DNA from: Ruminococcaceae bacterium UBA7127
Lineage (GTDB): Bacteria > Bacillota > Clostridia > Oscillospirales > Acutalibacteraceae
Direction of reading: 5' to 3'
DNA: 34,146 bases
Assembly (NCBI GenBank): GCA_002493005.1
Contig: DKXL01000004.1
Location: 1-34,146, forward strand
A program made the position numbers and the translations under genes. A model generated the notes under the pieces. It worked only from the letters and a program-made list of their open reading frames with translations, ran no database searches and was not told the DNA's origin. This document shows positions 1 to 6,997 of this stretch, in pieces. The stretch's first letter is position 1. Every line of letters begins with the position of its first letter.

Positions 1-377
1 TCTGTTGCCTCAGTTGCTTCTGTAGCTTCTGTCGGATCTGTTTCAGCTACATAAGGCATACCTGCACGGCCTGTGTCTTCAAGCTCTGATGCATACTTCT
101 GAATAACAGTAGAGTCAACAATAGATACAATGTCATCCTCGTTAACATCAGCCAAAATAAGGTCCATGTCTGAAAGAGTTTCGAGTTCAGCTTCATGCTT
201 TTGAACCACTGTGGCATCCATAATTGTAACCTGTCCATCGTGGTCAACGTCACCGTAAACCATTGCTGTTGTGTCAGGATCAATTTCAGCAGCAGAAACT
301 GACATTGGGATAATTGAGAACGCACTTGTTGCCATTAAAGCTGACAAAATTACGCCCAAAATTTTCTTTGATTTCAT
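1..377 (-). CDS. Secreted protein with N-terminal dockerin type I domain (partial)
   Basis: Partial gene; its 3' part lies outside the window. The ATG at 377 follows a good AAAGGATG site. The first ~29 residues form a signal peptide (MKSKK, a hydrophobic stretch, then VSAAE). Straight after it come two dockerin-type calcium-binding segments, GDVDHDGQVTIMDATVVQ and ADVNEDDIVSIVDSTVIQ, each followed by a K-H/Y-x-x-E-L helix end. The chain then enters a Thr/Glu/Ala-rich linker (TDPTEATEATEA) that runs off the window. Dockerins dock secreted proteins onto cohesins of scaffoldins, so export and attachment to a cellulosome- or amylosome-like complex is likely. A dockerin at the N-terminus, ahead of the linker, is less common than at the C-terminus. 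The function of the missing part is unknown. Confidence 0.8.
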   Translation of the reverse strand, partial: MKSKKILGVILSALMATSAFSIIPMSVSAAEIDPDTTAMVYGDVDHDGQVTIMDATVVQKHEAELETLSDMDLILADVNEDDIVSIVDSTVIQKYASELEDTGRAGMPYVAETDPTEATEATEAT

Positions 378-515
378 AAAAATTACATCCTTTCTAAATT
401 TTGATTGAGATTTGCCGTTTGTAGTCAAATAAAGACTAAACCATACTGAACAACCCCTCGTTTTGAAACTCAAGTGCAAATCAGAGCAAAATTTTAGATT
501 TTACTCTTCAAAATT

Positions 516-544
516 ATTATAGGGAATTTTATTCTACTTATCAA
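516..544 (-). promoter_or_regulatory. Sigma-A type promoter of the N-terminal dockerin gene
   Basis: On the minus strand a TTGATA -35 (539-544) lies 17 bp from a perfect TATAAT -10 (516-521). The predicted transcript has a leader of about 130 nt before the ATG at 377. The leader contains an AGTC/GACT short stem but no riboswitch class that I recognise. Confidence 0.6.
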
Positions 545-620
545 TAAGTAATCAACGAGTTATAGCTTTTTTATTTCATTTATACAACATCAAGAAACAG
601 CATTGCGTAGTACTAAGTAA

Positions 621-662
621 GTAAAAAGTACGGCGGATTACATCTGACGTAATCTGCCGTAC
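621..662 (-). terminator. Terminator of the ctsR-mcsA-mcsB-clpC operon
   Basis: A strong stem pairs GTACGGC (628-634) with GCCGTAC (656-662) and GATTAC with GTAATC inside it, with one internal mismatch and a 7-nt loop. On the minus strand it is followed by a T-run (complement of 623-627). It begins just beyond the clpC stop at 672. Confidence 0.85.
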
Positions 663-671
663 AATATATTA

Positions 672-3125
672 TTATTTTGTTATAAATACAAATCTGTCGT
701 CAACAAAATCACATTCAACTGAGGAATTTTCGCTGATTTTGCCCTCAAGCATCTGTTCGGAAAGCGGATCTTCGATTTCACTTTGAATTGCTCGTCTAAG
801 CGGTCGCGCTCCGTAATTGTCGTCAAATCCCTTTTCGGAAATCTTTGAAATAGCATTATCTGTAAAATGAATTTTAATATTCAGTTTTTCAAGACGATTT
901 GCAAGGGTTTGGAGCATTTTTAAAGCAATTTGCTTAATTTCGTCCTGAGTCAGCTTGCTGAACACAATAATGTCGTCAACACGATTGAGGAATTCAGGAC
1001 GGAACACGTTTTTCAGTTCGCCGGTAACAAGCTGCTTTATCTCTTGACTGTCGCTTTCACGCTGGTTATCGTCTGCCGAAAACCCAAGCGCCTTTTGCTT
1101 TTCGGTAATCAGCCTTGCTCCGACATTTGAGGTCATAATTATTACGGTGTTTTTAAAGTCCACCGTTCTGCCCTGTGAGTCAGTGAGTCTGCCGTCCTCC
1201 AAAATTTGAAGAAGCATATTGAACACATCCGGATGCGCCTTTTCAATTTCATCAAAAAGAACTACCGAATACGGCTTTCTGCGCACCTTTTCGGTAAGCT
1301 GACCGCCCTCCTCAAAGCCGACATAGCCCGGAGGCGAGCCGATAAGCTTTGACACCGTGTGCTTTTCCATATATTCGCTCATATCAAGGCGGAGCATTGC
1401 ATTTTCATCGCCAAACATCGCCTGTGCAAGAGCCTTACACAATTCTGTTTTGCCGACACCTGTAGGGCCGAGGAATATAAACGAACCTACAGGGCGCTTT
1501 GGATCCTTAAGACCCACTCTGCCTCGTCTGATTGCCTTTGAAATCACGCTGACGGCTTCATTTTGACCTATTACTCTTTCGTGAAGTACCTTTTCCATAT
1601 CAAGCAATCGCTCGCTCTCTTCACGTGTAAGCTGAACAACCGGAACACCCGTCCAGTCCGAAACGATTTTGGCAATATCCTCGGCTGTAACCTCACCGCT
1701 GTTACCCTTTTGCTGTTCCTGCCATTGCTTTTTGGCGTTGTCAAGCTCGGCTTGCAGTACCTTTTGTTCATCTCTCAGCTTAGCCGCACGCTCAAATTCC
1801 TGCTCGTTTATAGCGCTTTCCTTTTCCTTTTCAATGTCAGCTATTTTATCCTCAAGAGTCTTGACGTTTGGCGGAGACGTGAGAGCCGTAAGCCTTACCT
1901 TTGAAGCTCCTTCGTCAATTAAATCAATTGCCTTGTCGGGCAAAAAGCGATCTGCAATATATCGTGACGAAAGAGTTACCGCCGCATTAATTGCCTCATC
2001 GGTAATCTTAACCTTGTGGTGAGCTTCGTAGCTGTCACGCAGTCCCATAAGAATCTCAACTGCCTGCTCAGGTGTTGGTTCGCCGACGTTTACCGGTTGA
2101 AAGCGGCGTTCAAGTGCTGCATCCTTTTCTATATATTTTCTGTATTCATTCAGCGTTGTTGCGCCGATAACCTGAAAGTCACCTCGTGCAAGCGACGGTT
2201 TGAGAATATTTGCGGCGTCGGCACTGCCCTCTGCCGCACCTGCACCTACAATTGTGTGAAGTTCATCAATAAACAGTATGGTATCTTTCGACTTTTTGAC
2301 CTCGTCAATAGCCGCTTTGATGCGTTCCTCAAAGTCACCCCTGTACTTGGCGCCTGCTATCATTCCTGTCAGATCAAGACTAACCACTTTTTTATCCTTA
2401 AGAATTTCGGGCACACTGCCTTTGGCAATTTCAAGCGCCAAGCCCTCAGCAACAGCAGTTTTGCCGACACCCGGCTCACCGATAAGCACAGGGTTATTTT
2501 TTGTGCGGCGTGACAAAATCTGAATAACTCGCATAATTTCTTTTTCTCTGCCTATAACGGGGTCAATCTCACCGTTGCGGGCGGCTTTTGTCAAATCTCT
2601 GCCGAATTTCTCAAGGGCTGTGCCGTTGTGCTCCGACTGACCCTGTTCTCCCTCAAACTGCGGATACGAGCTGTCGCTTGCCCTGTTTTGAAGTCCTGTT
2701 GACACTGCACGTGCCACAGCGTCTGCTGATGTTCCGAGTTCTCCCAAAAACGCAACCGCATAGCTGTCACTCTCTGAAATAATTGCGACAAGCAGGTGCT
2801 CGGTGCCAACATAGCCGTTACCCATCTTTGAAGATGCAAATATTGCAGACCTAAGCACTCGCTTGGTTCGCGGAGTAAAGTCGTTTTGAGTCAGCTTTGC
2901 CGGCACAGATGATGACGGCTCGGCTTCTCTGATTTTATCCCTTAAAGCACTTTCTGTTACGCCGCATTGTTCAAGTGTAACGGCGGCAACTCCTGTGCCT
3001 TCCTTGATAAGTCCGTATAATATATGTTCTGTGCCGACATAGCTGTGGCCCATCTGCTCGGCACATTCTATTGCAAGGTTAAGCGCCTTGTTTGCCTTTT
3101 GAGTGAATCCTTTAAATTCATACAT
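672..3125 (-). CDS. clpC: ATP-dependent Clp protease ATP-binding subunit ClpC
   Basis: 817 residues, the normal length for ClpC. Two N-terminal Clp repeats (about residues 1-150) are followed by AAA module 1 with Walker A GEPGVGKT, a middle UVR/coiled-coil segment (around residues 410-470), AAA module 2 with Walker A GPTGVGKT, and a C-terminal D2-small domain. In the family this cytoplasmic Hsp100 unfoldase feeds substrates, including phosphoarginine-tagged proteins, into ClpP. It needs an adaptor such as McsB or MecA to assemble. The ATG at 3125 has GAGGG seven bases upstream. It is the last gene of the operon, 30 bp after mcsB, and is followed by a strong terminator. No ClpP gene is in the window. 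Regulation by CtsR is expected from the operators at 5208-5240. Confidence 0.97.
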   Translation of the reverse strand: MYEFKGFTQKANKALNLAIECAEQMGHSYVGTEHILYGLIKEGTGVAAVTLEQCGVTESALRDKIREAEPSSSVPAKLTQNDFTPRTKRVLRSAIFASSKMGNGYVGTEHLLVAIISESDSYAVAFLGELGTSADAVARAVSTGLQNRASDSSYPQFEGEQGQSEHNGTALEKFGRDLTKAARNGEIDPVIGREKEIMRVIQILSRRTKNNPVLIGEPGVGKTAVAEGLALEIAKGSVPEILKDKKVVSLDLTGMIAGAKYRGDFEERIKAAIDEVKKSKDTILFIDELHTIVGAGAAEGSADAANILKPSLARGDFQVIGATTLNEYRKYIEKDAALERRFQPVNVGEPTPEQAVEILMGLRDSYEAHHKVKITDEAINAAVTLSSRYIADRFLPDKAIDLIDEGASKVRLTALTSPPNVKTLEDKIADIEKEKESAINEQEFERAAKLRDEQKVLQAELDNAKKQWQEQQKGNSGEVTAEDIAKIVSDWTGVPVVQLTREESERLLDMEKVLHERVIGQNEAVSVISKAIRRGRVGLKDPKRPVGSFIFLGPTGVGKTELCKALAQAMFGDENAMLRLDMSEYMEKHTVSKLIGSPPGYVGFEEGGQLTEKVRRKPYSVVLFDEIEKAHPDVFNMLLQILEDGRLTDSQGRTVDFKNTVIIMTSNVGARLITEKQKALGFSADDNQRESDSQEIKQLVTGELKNVFRPEFLNRVDDIIVFSKLTQDEIKQIALKMLQTLANRLEKLNIKIHFTDNAISKISEKGFDDNYGARPLRRAIQSEIEDPLSEQMLEGKISENSSVECDFVDDRFVFITK

Positions 3126-3155
3126 ATAATTACCCTCTTTCGTCAGGGCATCAAA

Positions 3156-4142
3156 TTAAGAGAGAGTTTCTCTCAAAATCTTAGCCCTTTGTATATCTCT
3201 TTCCTGTGCTGATAGATTTTTTCCGCTGTCAACAGAGAGCGTTGCCGGCTCAACTGCTGACATCAGCTTATCTACTGTGTCGATTGTTACATTTGTAATT
3301 TGACCCGAAAGTATGCCAAAACGTACATTTGAAAGTAGCTTCAGCGCCTCGTCGTGGGTCATAATGATTGCAGAACCGAGAAGTCCCAGACTTCGGCTGA
3401 CAGCATCCTGAATATCAATGCTCTTGCACATTCTTTCTCGCGCCTGGTTTTCCTGAGCAACAAGCTGCTGTGTGATATTTTTTAGATTTTCGATTGCCGC
3501 TTTTTCGGATATGCCGAGTGTAACCTGGTTTGAAAGCTGATACATAGCCCCCTTCGGCTCGGTTCCCTCGCCGTGTGCTCCTCGGATTGTAAGGCCGAGC
3601 TTTGAAAGATTGCCTGCAATTCTGCTGATTGCTCTGCTCTTTTCAAGTGCCGGCAGATGAAGCATCACCGATGCTCTCATTCCTGTGCCTAAATTTGTGG
3701 GACACTGAGTAAGGTAGCCGAGTTTTTCGTCAAAAGCAAAGTCAAGGCTTTCATCAAGCAACGTATCAAGCCTGTCTGCGGTATCGTATGCCTGTTCAAG
3801 TGACAAACCGTCCGTTATAACCTGAAGTCTGATATGATCCTCTTCATTGAGCATAATGCTTATGCTGTTGTCACTGCTGAGCATAAGCGCCCTGCCGCTT
3901 GTATTGCTGATAAATTCGGGACTTACAAGGTGCTTTTCCACCAGCGACACACACTGAACAGGCGTCAGATTTTCAAGTTTTATAAATGAAAAATCGGAGG
4001 CTATGGAGCTGTTGCTGTTTTTGATGGCGCTTTTAACCTTTTCTATCACCTTTTCTCCGCCCTGCTGTGACAGCCTTGACGGAAACGGATAATCTTTCAA
4101 ATTTCGTGCAAGCCGCACTCTTGTTGATACTACTACGCTCAT
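3156..4142 (-). CDS. mcsB: Protein-arginine kinase McsB
   Basis: 328 residues, matching the ATP:guanido phosphotransferase family in its short McsB form. The N-terminal STRVRLARNL motif, the catalytic-loop motif NEEDHIRLQ and the C-terminal RDIQRA are all visible. RDIQRA fits the RDxxRA phosphoarginine-binding motif of McsB. The family phosphorylates arginines on damaged proteins and on CtsR, marking them for ClpC-ClpP. The gene starts two bases after the mcsA stop, so translation is probably coupled, and it precedes clpC. All the motifs I would expect are present, so it is likely active. Confidence 0.96.
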   Translation of the reverse strand: MSVVVSTRVRLARNLKDYPFPSRLSQQGGEKVIEKVKSAIKNSNSSIASDFSFIKLENLTPVQCVSLVEKHLVSPEFISNTSGRALMLSSDNSISIMLNEEDHIRLQVITDGLSLEQAYDTADRLDTLLDESLDFAFDEKLGYLTQCPTNLGTGMRASVMLHLPALEKSRAISRIAGNLSKLGLTIRGAHGEGTEPKGAMYQLSNQVTLGISEKAAIENLKNITQQLVAQENQARERMCKSIDIQDAVSRSLGLLGSAIIMTHDEALKLLSNVRFGILSGQITNVTIDTVDKLMSAVEPATLSVDSGKNLSAQERDIQRAKILRETLS

Positions 4143-4144
4143 TA

Positions 4145-4639
4145 TTATGCCTCCATTTCCTTGATTTTATCTCTCAGTTCAGCCGCGTATTCAAAATTTT
4201 GCTCTTCAATGGCTGTATTGAGCTGTTGCTGTAATTCCTTGATTTTATCTTCCTTTGACGGCTGTGACGGTTTTGTTTTGCTCTGGGCACTGTTTTTGCC
4301 GCAGTGAGTTGTGTTGCCGTGGATTCTTCTTATTGACGGCAACAGTTGGTCGCCGAAGATTTCATAACATTTGGCACAGCCGACATGGCCTGATTTTGTG
4401 ATATCGGAATAGGTGCTTCCGCAAAAGTCACAGCGTGTAGCCTGTGTTCTTGCAGGCAGTGCATTGCCGAAAAAGCTGCCCAAAAAGTTTGAGAAATCGT
4501 CCTCCATATTTCCGAAGATATTGGTATATCCCATTTTTTTTGCACATTCACTGCAAAGCGAGTATTCCTTAAATTCTCCGTTGATAATCGTTTTTACGTG
4601 AGTGTTTGCGTTGTTTGTTCCGCATTTTTGACATTTCAT
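4145..4639 (-). CDS. mcsA: McsA, zinc-finger activator of the McsB kinase
   Basis: 164 residues. Two pairs of CxxC motifs are visible: CQKC with CSEC in the first ~35 residues, and CDFC with CAKC around residues 70-90. They probably bind zinc. The C-terminal 40 residues form a UVR-type helical hairpin (KELQQQLNTAIEEQNFEYAA). McsA activates McsB and modulates CtsR in Bacillus and relatives. The start at 4639 has AAGGAGG with about 7 bases to the ATG, the best site in the operon. It lies 72 bp after ctsR and 2 bp before mcsB. Confidence 0.95.
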   Translation of the reverse strand: MKCQKCGTNNANTHVKTIINGEFKEYSLCSECAKKMGYTNIFGNMEDDFSNFLGSFFGNALPARTQATRCDFCGSTYSDITKSGHVGCAKCYEIFGDQLLPSIRRIHGNTTHCGKNSAQSKTKPSQPSKEDKIKELQQQLNTAIEEQNFEYAAELRDKIKEMEA

Positions 4640-4710
4640 AAAAGTACCTCCTTAAATTTTGGTGTACACATCGCACAACCGTATATGTTTAGGAAAATAA
4701 TGTGCTTTTT

Positions 4711-5163
4711 TTAGCCGTTAAGCGTTAATAGCATATTTTTAAACAAATCTGCCCGTACTAAATCTCGTTTGTCCTGTTCAACACAGGCAAGTGTTCTGTC
4801 CGACAATGCCGCCGCAATAATTTTTGCCGATTTTAAGTCAAGCATATTACGCTGAAGCATATTATTAATCATTATTTCGGCAGTTGCTTTGTCGAGCGAC
4901 TGCCCTATCGCATTTATTATATGCATAAGAGCTGTGCCGCTATCCATCTTAATTCTGCTTATTCTTATAAAGCCTCCGCCGCCTCGGCGGCTCTCAACCA
5001 TATAGCCCTGTTCGGGGGTAAATCGTGAGGTTATCACATAATTTATTTGGCTGGGCACACAGCCCAGACTGCCTGCAAGCTCGTTACGCTGGATTTCGGC
5101 ACTGCCGTCTTGCTCGTCGAGCATTTCAAGTATATATTTTGCAACTAAATCGCTCATTCTCAT
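4711..5163 (-). CDS. ctsR: Transcriptional repressor CtsR
   Basis: The frame is open up to 5229, but the start at 5163 (MRMSDLVAKYILEMLDE) matches the family N-terminus and has GAGGCGA 6-8 bases upstream. The longer form would begin inside the operator. The protein is then about 150 residues. The winged-helix DNA-binding region includes the glycine-rich wing ESRRGGGGFIRISRI (about residues 62-76), a CtsR hallmark. The C-terminal half is the McsB-responsive dimerisation domain. CtsR represses clp genes; heat or McsB/McsA activity relieves it. As first gene of its own operon it is expected to autoregulate. Confidence 0.95.
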   Translation of the reverse strand: MRMSDLVAKYILEMLDEQDGSAEIQRNELAGSLGCVPSQINYVITSRFTPEQGYMVESRRGGGGFIRISRIKMDSGTALMHIINAIGQSLDKATAEIMINNMLQRNMLDLKSAKIIAAALSDRTLACVEQDKRDLVRADLFKNMLLTLNG

Positions 5164-5194
5164 TTCTGTCGCCTCTTTTCTTAGCTTTGATTTA

Positions 5195-5223
5195 ATGATA
5201 ATCCTAAAGTCAGAGAAAGTCAA
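5195..5223 (-). promoter_or_regulatory. Sigma-A promoter of the ctsR operon
   Basis: On the minus strand TTGACT (complement of 5218-5223) lies 17 bp from TATCAT (complement of 5195-5200). The -35 hexamer is itself part of a CtsR heptad, so repressor and RNA polymerase would compete. The start of transcription, about 5188, is compatible with translation from 5163. Confidence 0.75.
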
Positions 5224-5240
5224 AGTCAATTAAAGTCAAA
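5208..5240 (+). promoter_or_regulatory. Two overlapping CtsR operator boxes
   Basis: The known CtsR box is a directly repeated heptad (A/G)GTCAAA separated by three bases. Box 1 is AGTCAGA-GAA-AGTCAAA (5208-5224). Box 2 is AGTCAAT-TAA-AGTCAAA (5224-5240). They share one base. Each has one imperfect and one perfect heptad, and together they cover the -35 region of the operon promoter. Confidence 0.85.
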
Positions 5241-5330
5241 TTTTAGTTTGCAATCTTTCATTTTCTTACAAATACTCACAAATACTCGTGTATTCTTAAT
5301 TTTAAAAATTTTTTTGACCTTTAATTTTGG

Positions 5331-5501
5331 GCGGCGGCAACGTGACGTTGCATCCAATTCGGGAAGATAGGTTTGTTATAAAAATAGCCTTTAGTTTTCC
5401 GAAATACTGACAAACATAAATTGATATCTGTTAAGCGACCGACAAAACGAAAGTCGATTCCTGCGTTATCAATAGAAAAATGTTTCTACCGGGCAACCGA
5501 C
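5331..5501. repeat. Dispersed repeat element, copy 1 (palindrome plus distal block)
   Basis: The copy begins with GCGGCGGCAACGTGACG and includes the perfect palindrome GCAACGT-G-ACGTTGC (5337-5351). It ends in the block TGCGTTATC ... CCGGGCAA (5462-5496). Both ends recur in the same order downstream of the deacetylase gene (23947-24078). The middle is not conserved. No open reading frame was seen in it. Confidence 0.6.
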
Positions 5502-5530
5502 GTTAAGCTATGCTCCGCCGTTTCTTCTCG
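5432..5530. repeat. Left arm of ~100-bp inverted repeat around the zinc-ribbon gene
   Basis: The reverse complement of this stretch matches 5981-6083 nearly base for base through the block that includes GTCGGTTGCCCGGTAGAAAC. Its outer end (TCGGTCGCTTA on the minus strand) matches the outer end of the right arm at 6141-6151. It overlaps the distal half of repeat copy 1. Confidence 0.8.
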
Positions 5531-5534
5531 CACT

Positions 5535-5567
5535 AAAAAACGGCGAGCATTTCTGCTCACCGTTTTT
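5535..5567 (-). terminator. Terminator of the zinc-ribbon gene
   Basis: The stem pairs CGGCGAGCA with TGCTCACCG (one mismatch) around a TTTC loop, with A-runs on one side and a T-run on the other. It can work in both directions. It sits 28 bp beyond the zinc-ribbon gene stop and just inside the left inverted-repeat arm. Confidence 0.8.
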
Positions 5568-5595
5568 GTGCAAAACTATAATTTACAAAAAATTA

Positions 5596-5889
5596 TTATT
5601 CAGCATCTGCAGCTTCAGCTGCTTTTCTCTTTGCAAAGCATTCGCTGCAATAGTAGCTCTTGCCTTCCATTGGCTTAAAAGGAATTCTTGCAGGGCCGCC
5701 ACATTCAGCGCAAACCGTTTCGTGAAATTCGCGCTCTGTTTTAGCAGCGTTCTTGCGTGCCTGTCTGCATTCCTTACAACGCTGCGGCTCATTTACAAAG
5801 CCTTTTTCAGCGTAGAATTCCTGCTCGCCTGCAGTGAAAACAAATTCGTTTCCACATTCTTTGCAAATGAGTGTCTTGTCTTCATACAT
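5596..5889 (-). CDS. Small zinc-ribbon protein with CxxC ... KCxxC motifs
   Basis: 97 residues, soluble, no signal peptide. It carries four cysteine pairs: CKEC (about 9-12), CKEC (38-41), CAEC (60-63) and CSEC (80-83). This fits the probable zinc-ribbon / CxxC-x17-KCxxC family that is common in Clostridia and has no known role. The tail is Ala/Glu-rich. AGAGG lies eight bases before the ATG at 5889. The gene stands alone, with its own terminator, enclosed by inverted repeats on both sides (5432-5530 and 5981-6151). The enclosure may mean it travels with the repeat, or the repeats may simply have inserted around it. A function in RNA or DNA binding is only a guess from the zinc fingers. Confidence 0.8.
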   Translation of the reverse strand: MYEDKTLICKECGNEFVFTAGEQEFYAEKGFVNEPQRCKECRQARKNAAKTEREFHETVCAECGGPARIPFKPMEGKSYYCSECFAKRKAAEAADAE

Positions 5890-5980
5890 TTGGATTTACC
5901 TCTCTTTTTACCTCTCGTGGTATAAATTTGTGTGCCCTGTGCGGAGTTGCACCGCTAATACTTTCAAGGACATATTTTAA

Positions 5981-6151
5981 GTCGAGGAGAAACGTCGGAG
6001 CATAGCTTAACGTCGGTTGCCCGGTAGAAACATTTTTCTATTGATAACGCAGGAATCGACTTTCGTTTAGTTGGAAACTTAATCGGTTGCCCGGTAGAAG
6101 CATTTTTCTGTGAATAACGCAGGAATTGAATTTCGTTTAGTCGGTCGCTTA
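5981..6151. repeat. Right arm of inverted repeat, with two tandem 70-bp units
   Basis: A head (5981-6013) is followed by two direct units of 70 bp, 6014-6083 and 6084-6151. Both begin CGGTTGCCCGGTAGAA and contain ATAACGCAGGAAT. The head plus the first unit match the reverse complement of the left arm 5432-5530. The second unit carries the same outer end as the left arm. The unit number differs (two against one), as expected of a repeat that gains or loses units. Confidence 0.8.
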
Positions 6152-6192
6152 TCAAGAACCCCTTTTACCTCGTAAAAATAAAGCAATTATGA

Positions 6193-6765
6193 CTAATTCA
6201 TTTTCTTGCGTGCACGCTGAAGTGCATTATCAACAGTTTTCTCCGAAATACAAAGTTTACCTGCAATCTCTTTATAGCTCAGCCCATTTCCGTAAAGCAT
6301 AAGCACATCATATTCACTCTTGGAAAGAACCTTTTTGAGCCGCTCAATGGTTGACTTGAAGTGTTCGCTCAAAAGCAAAAGTTCCTCGGGATTTTGTGCC
6401 GCATCCTCAAGCGAATCACTGACATCATCCATCATTACAAGACTTGAGGTTGGAATACTTCGCTTAGCATTCGACTTTCTGATTATAGAAATAAACCTGC
6501 GCTCAACCACAACCGACATATAGCTCTTAAACGATGCCGTTGCGGAGGAATCATATGTACGACAGCTGTGAAGAAGTCCGACAAGCCCCTCTTGAACAAA
6601 GTCTTTTTGCTCGTAGCCCTCAGCCGAATATTTGCGTGCAATAAAGCTGATAGTACCGAGATATCTGATGACAAGTTCATCAAAAGCGCTGTCGTCGCCT
6701 TCCTTGACACACTTTGCAAGAATCGCATCAGAAAGCACACTGTATGAGCTTTCAACCACTGCCAT
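6193..6765 (-). CDS. RNA polymerase sigma-70 family factor, SigH-like
   Basis: 190 residues from the ATG at 6765, which has AGGAG six bases upstream. The open frame reaches 6966, but that extension crosses the promoter. Region 2 is seen as FDELVIRYLGTISFIARKY, the QEGLVGLLHSCRTYD core and SFKSYMSVVVERR. A short linker with acidic stretches follows, then region 4 with the helix-turn-helix SYKEIAGKLCISEKTVDNAL and a basic end. Length and layout fit the SigH (sporulation/competence) group, but an ECF-related or other alternative sigma cannot be excluded. It is divergent from the comM-type gene; SigH factors in Firmicutes act at entry to sporulation. Confidence 0.85.
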   Translation of the reverse strand: MAVVESSYSVLSDAILAKCVKEGDDSAFDELVIRYLGTISFIARKYSAEGYEQKDFVQEGLVGLLHSCRTYDSSATASFKSYMSVVVERRFISIIRKSNAKRSIPTSSLVMMDDVSDSLEDAAQNPEELLLLSEHFKSTIERLKKVLSKSEYDVLMLYGNGLSYKEIAGKLCISEKTVDNALQRARKKMN

Positions 6766-6804
6766 ATTCACTCCTACTAACCTTATACTTTGTATATAAT
6801 AGAT

Positions 6805-6833
6805 ATAATATAATATTTTTTTGCGAATGTCAA
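6805..6833 (-). promoter_or_regulatory. Promoter of the SigH-like gene
   Basis: The minus strand carries a perfect TTGACA (complement of 6828-6833), 17 bp, then TATTAT (complement of 6805-6810). The transcript would begin near 6798. This rules out the longest open frame and supports translation from 6765. Confidence 0.75.
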
Positions 6834-6929
6834 GAACCCTTTTGTTTTTTCTGTAAAAATGCAACATAATATTAAAATATTTTGTGCAAAATAGATAATA
6901 ATATGTCACATTTACAGACATTATACACC

Positions 6930-6958
6930 TTGTCTTGGTAATATGAAAATGATATAAT
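6930..6958 (+). promoter_or_regulatory. Promoter of the comM/yifB gene
   Basis: TTGTCT (6930-6935), 17 bp, then TATAAT (6953-6958). The leader is about 32 nt and contains GGAGGG before the ATG at 6998. Confidence 0.7.
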
Positions 6959-6997
6959 TTAAACATAACGTTTGGTATTAATACTGGAGGGTATTAA

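Noticed and set aside
2016..2513. 165-codon plus-strand open frame within clpC
   Set aside because: It lies antisense to well-conserved ClpC coding sequence, has no ribosome site and its translation looks like no protein family.
5268..5287. Tandem ACAAATACTC direct repeat upstream of the ctsR promoter
   Set aside because: Only two 10-bp copies in AT-rich DNA; no known regulator matches.
5981..6151. CRISPR-like array of 70-bp repeats
   Set aside because: Two units directly abut, with no spacers; not a CRISPR.
6766..6966. N-terminal extension of the SigH-like protein
   Set aside because: It crosses the TTGACA/TATTAT promoter and has no family likeness; AGGAG supports 6765.
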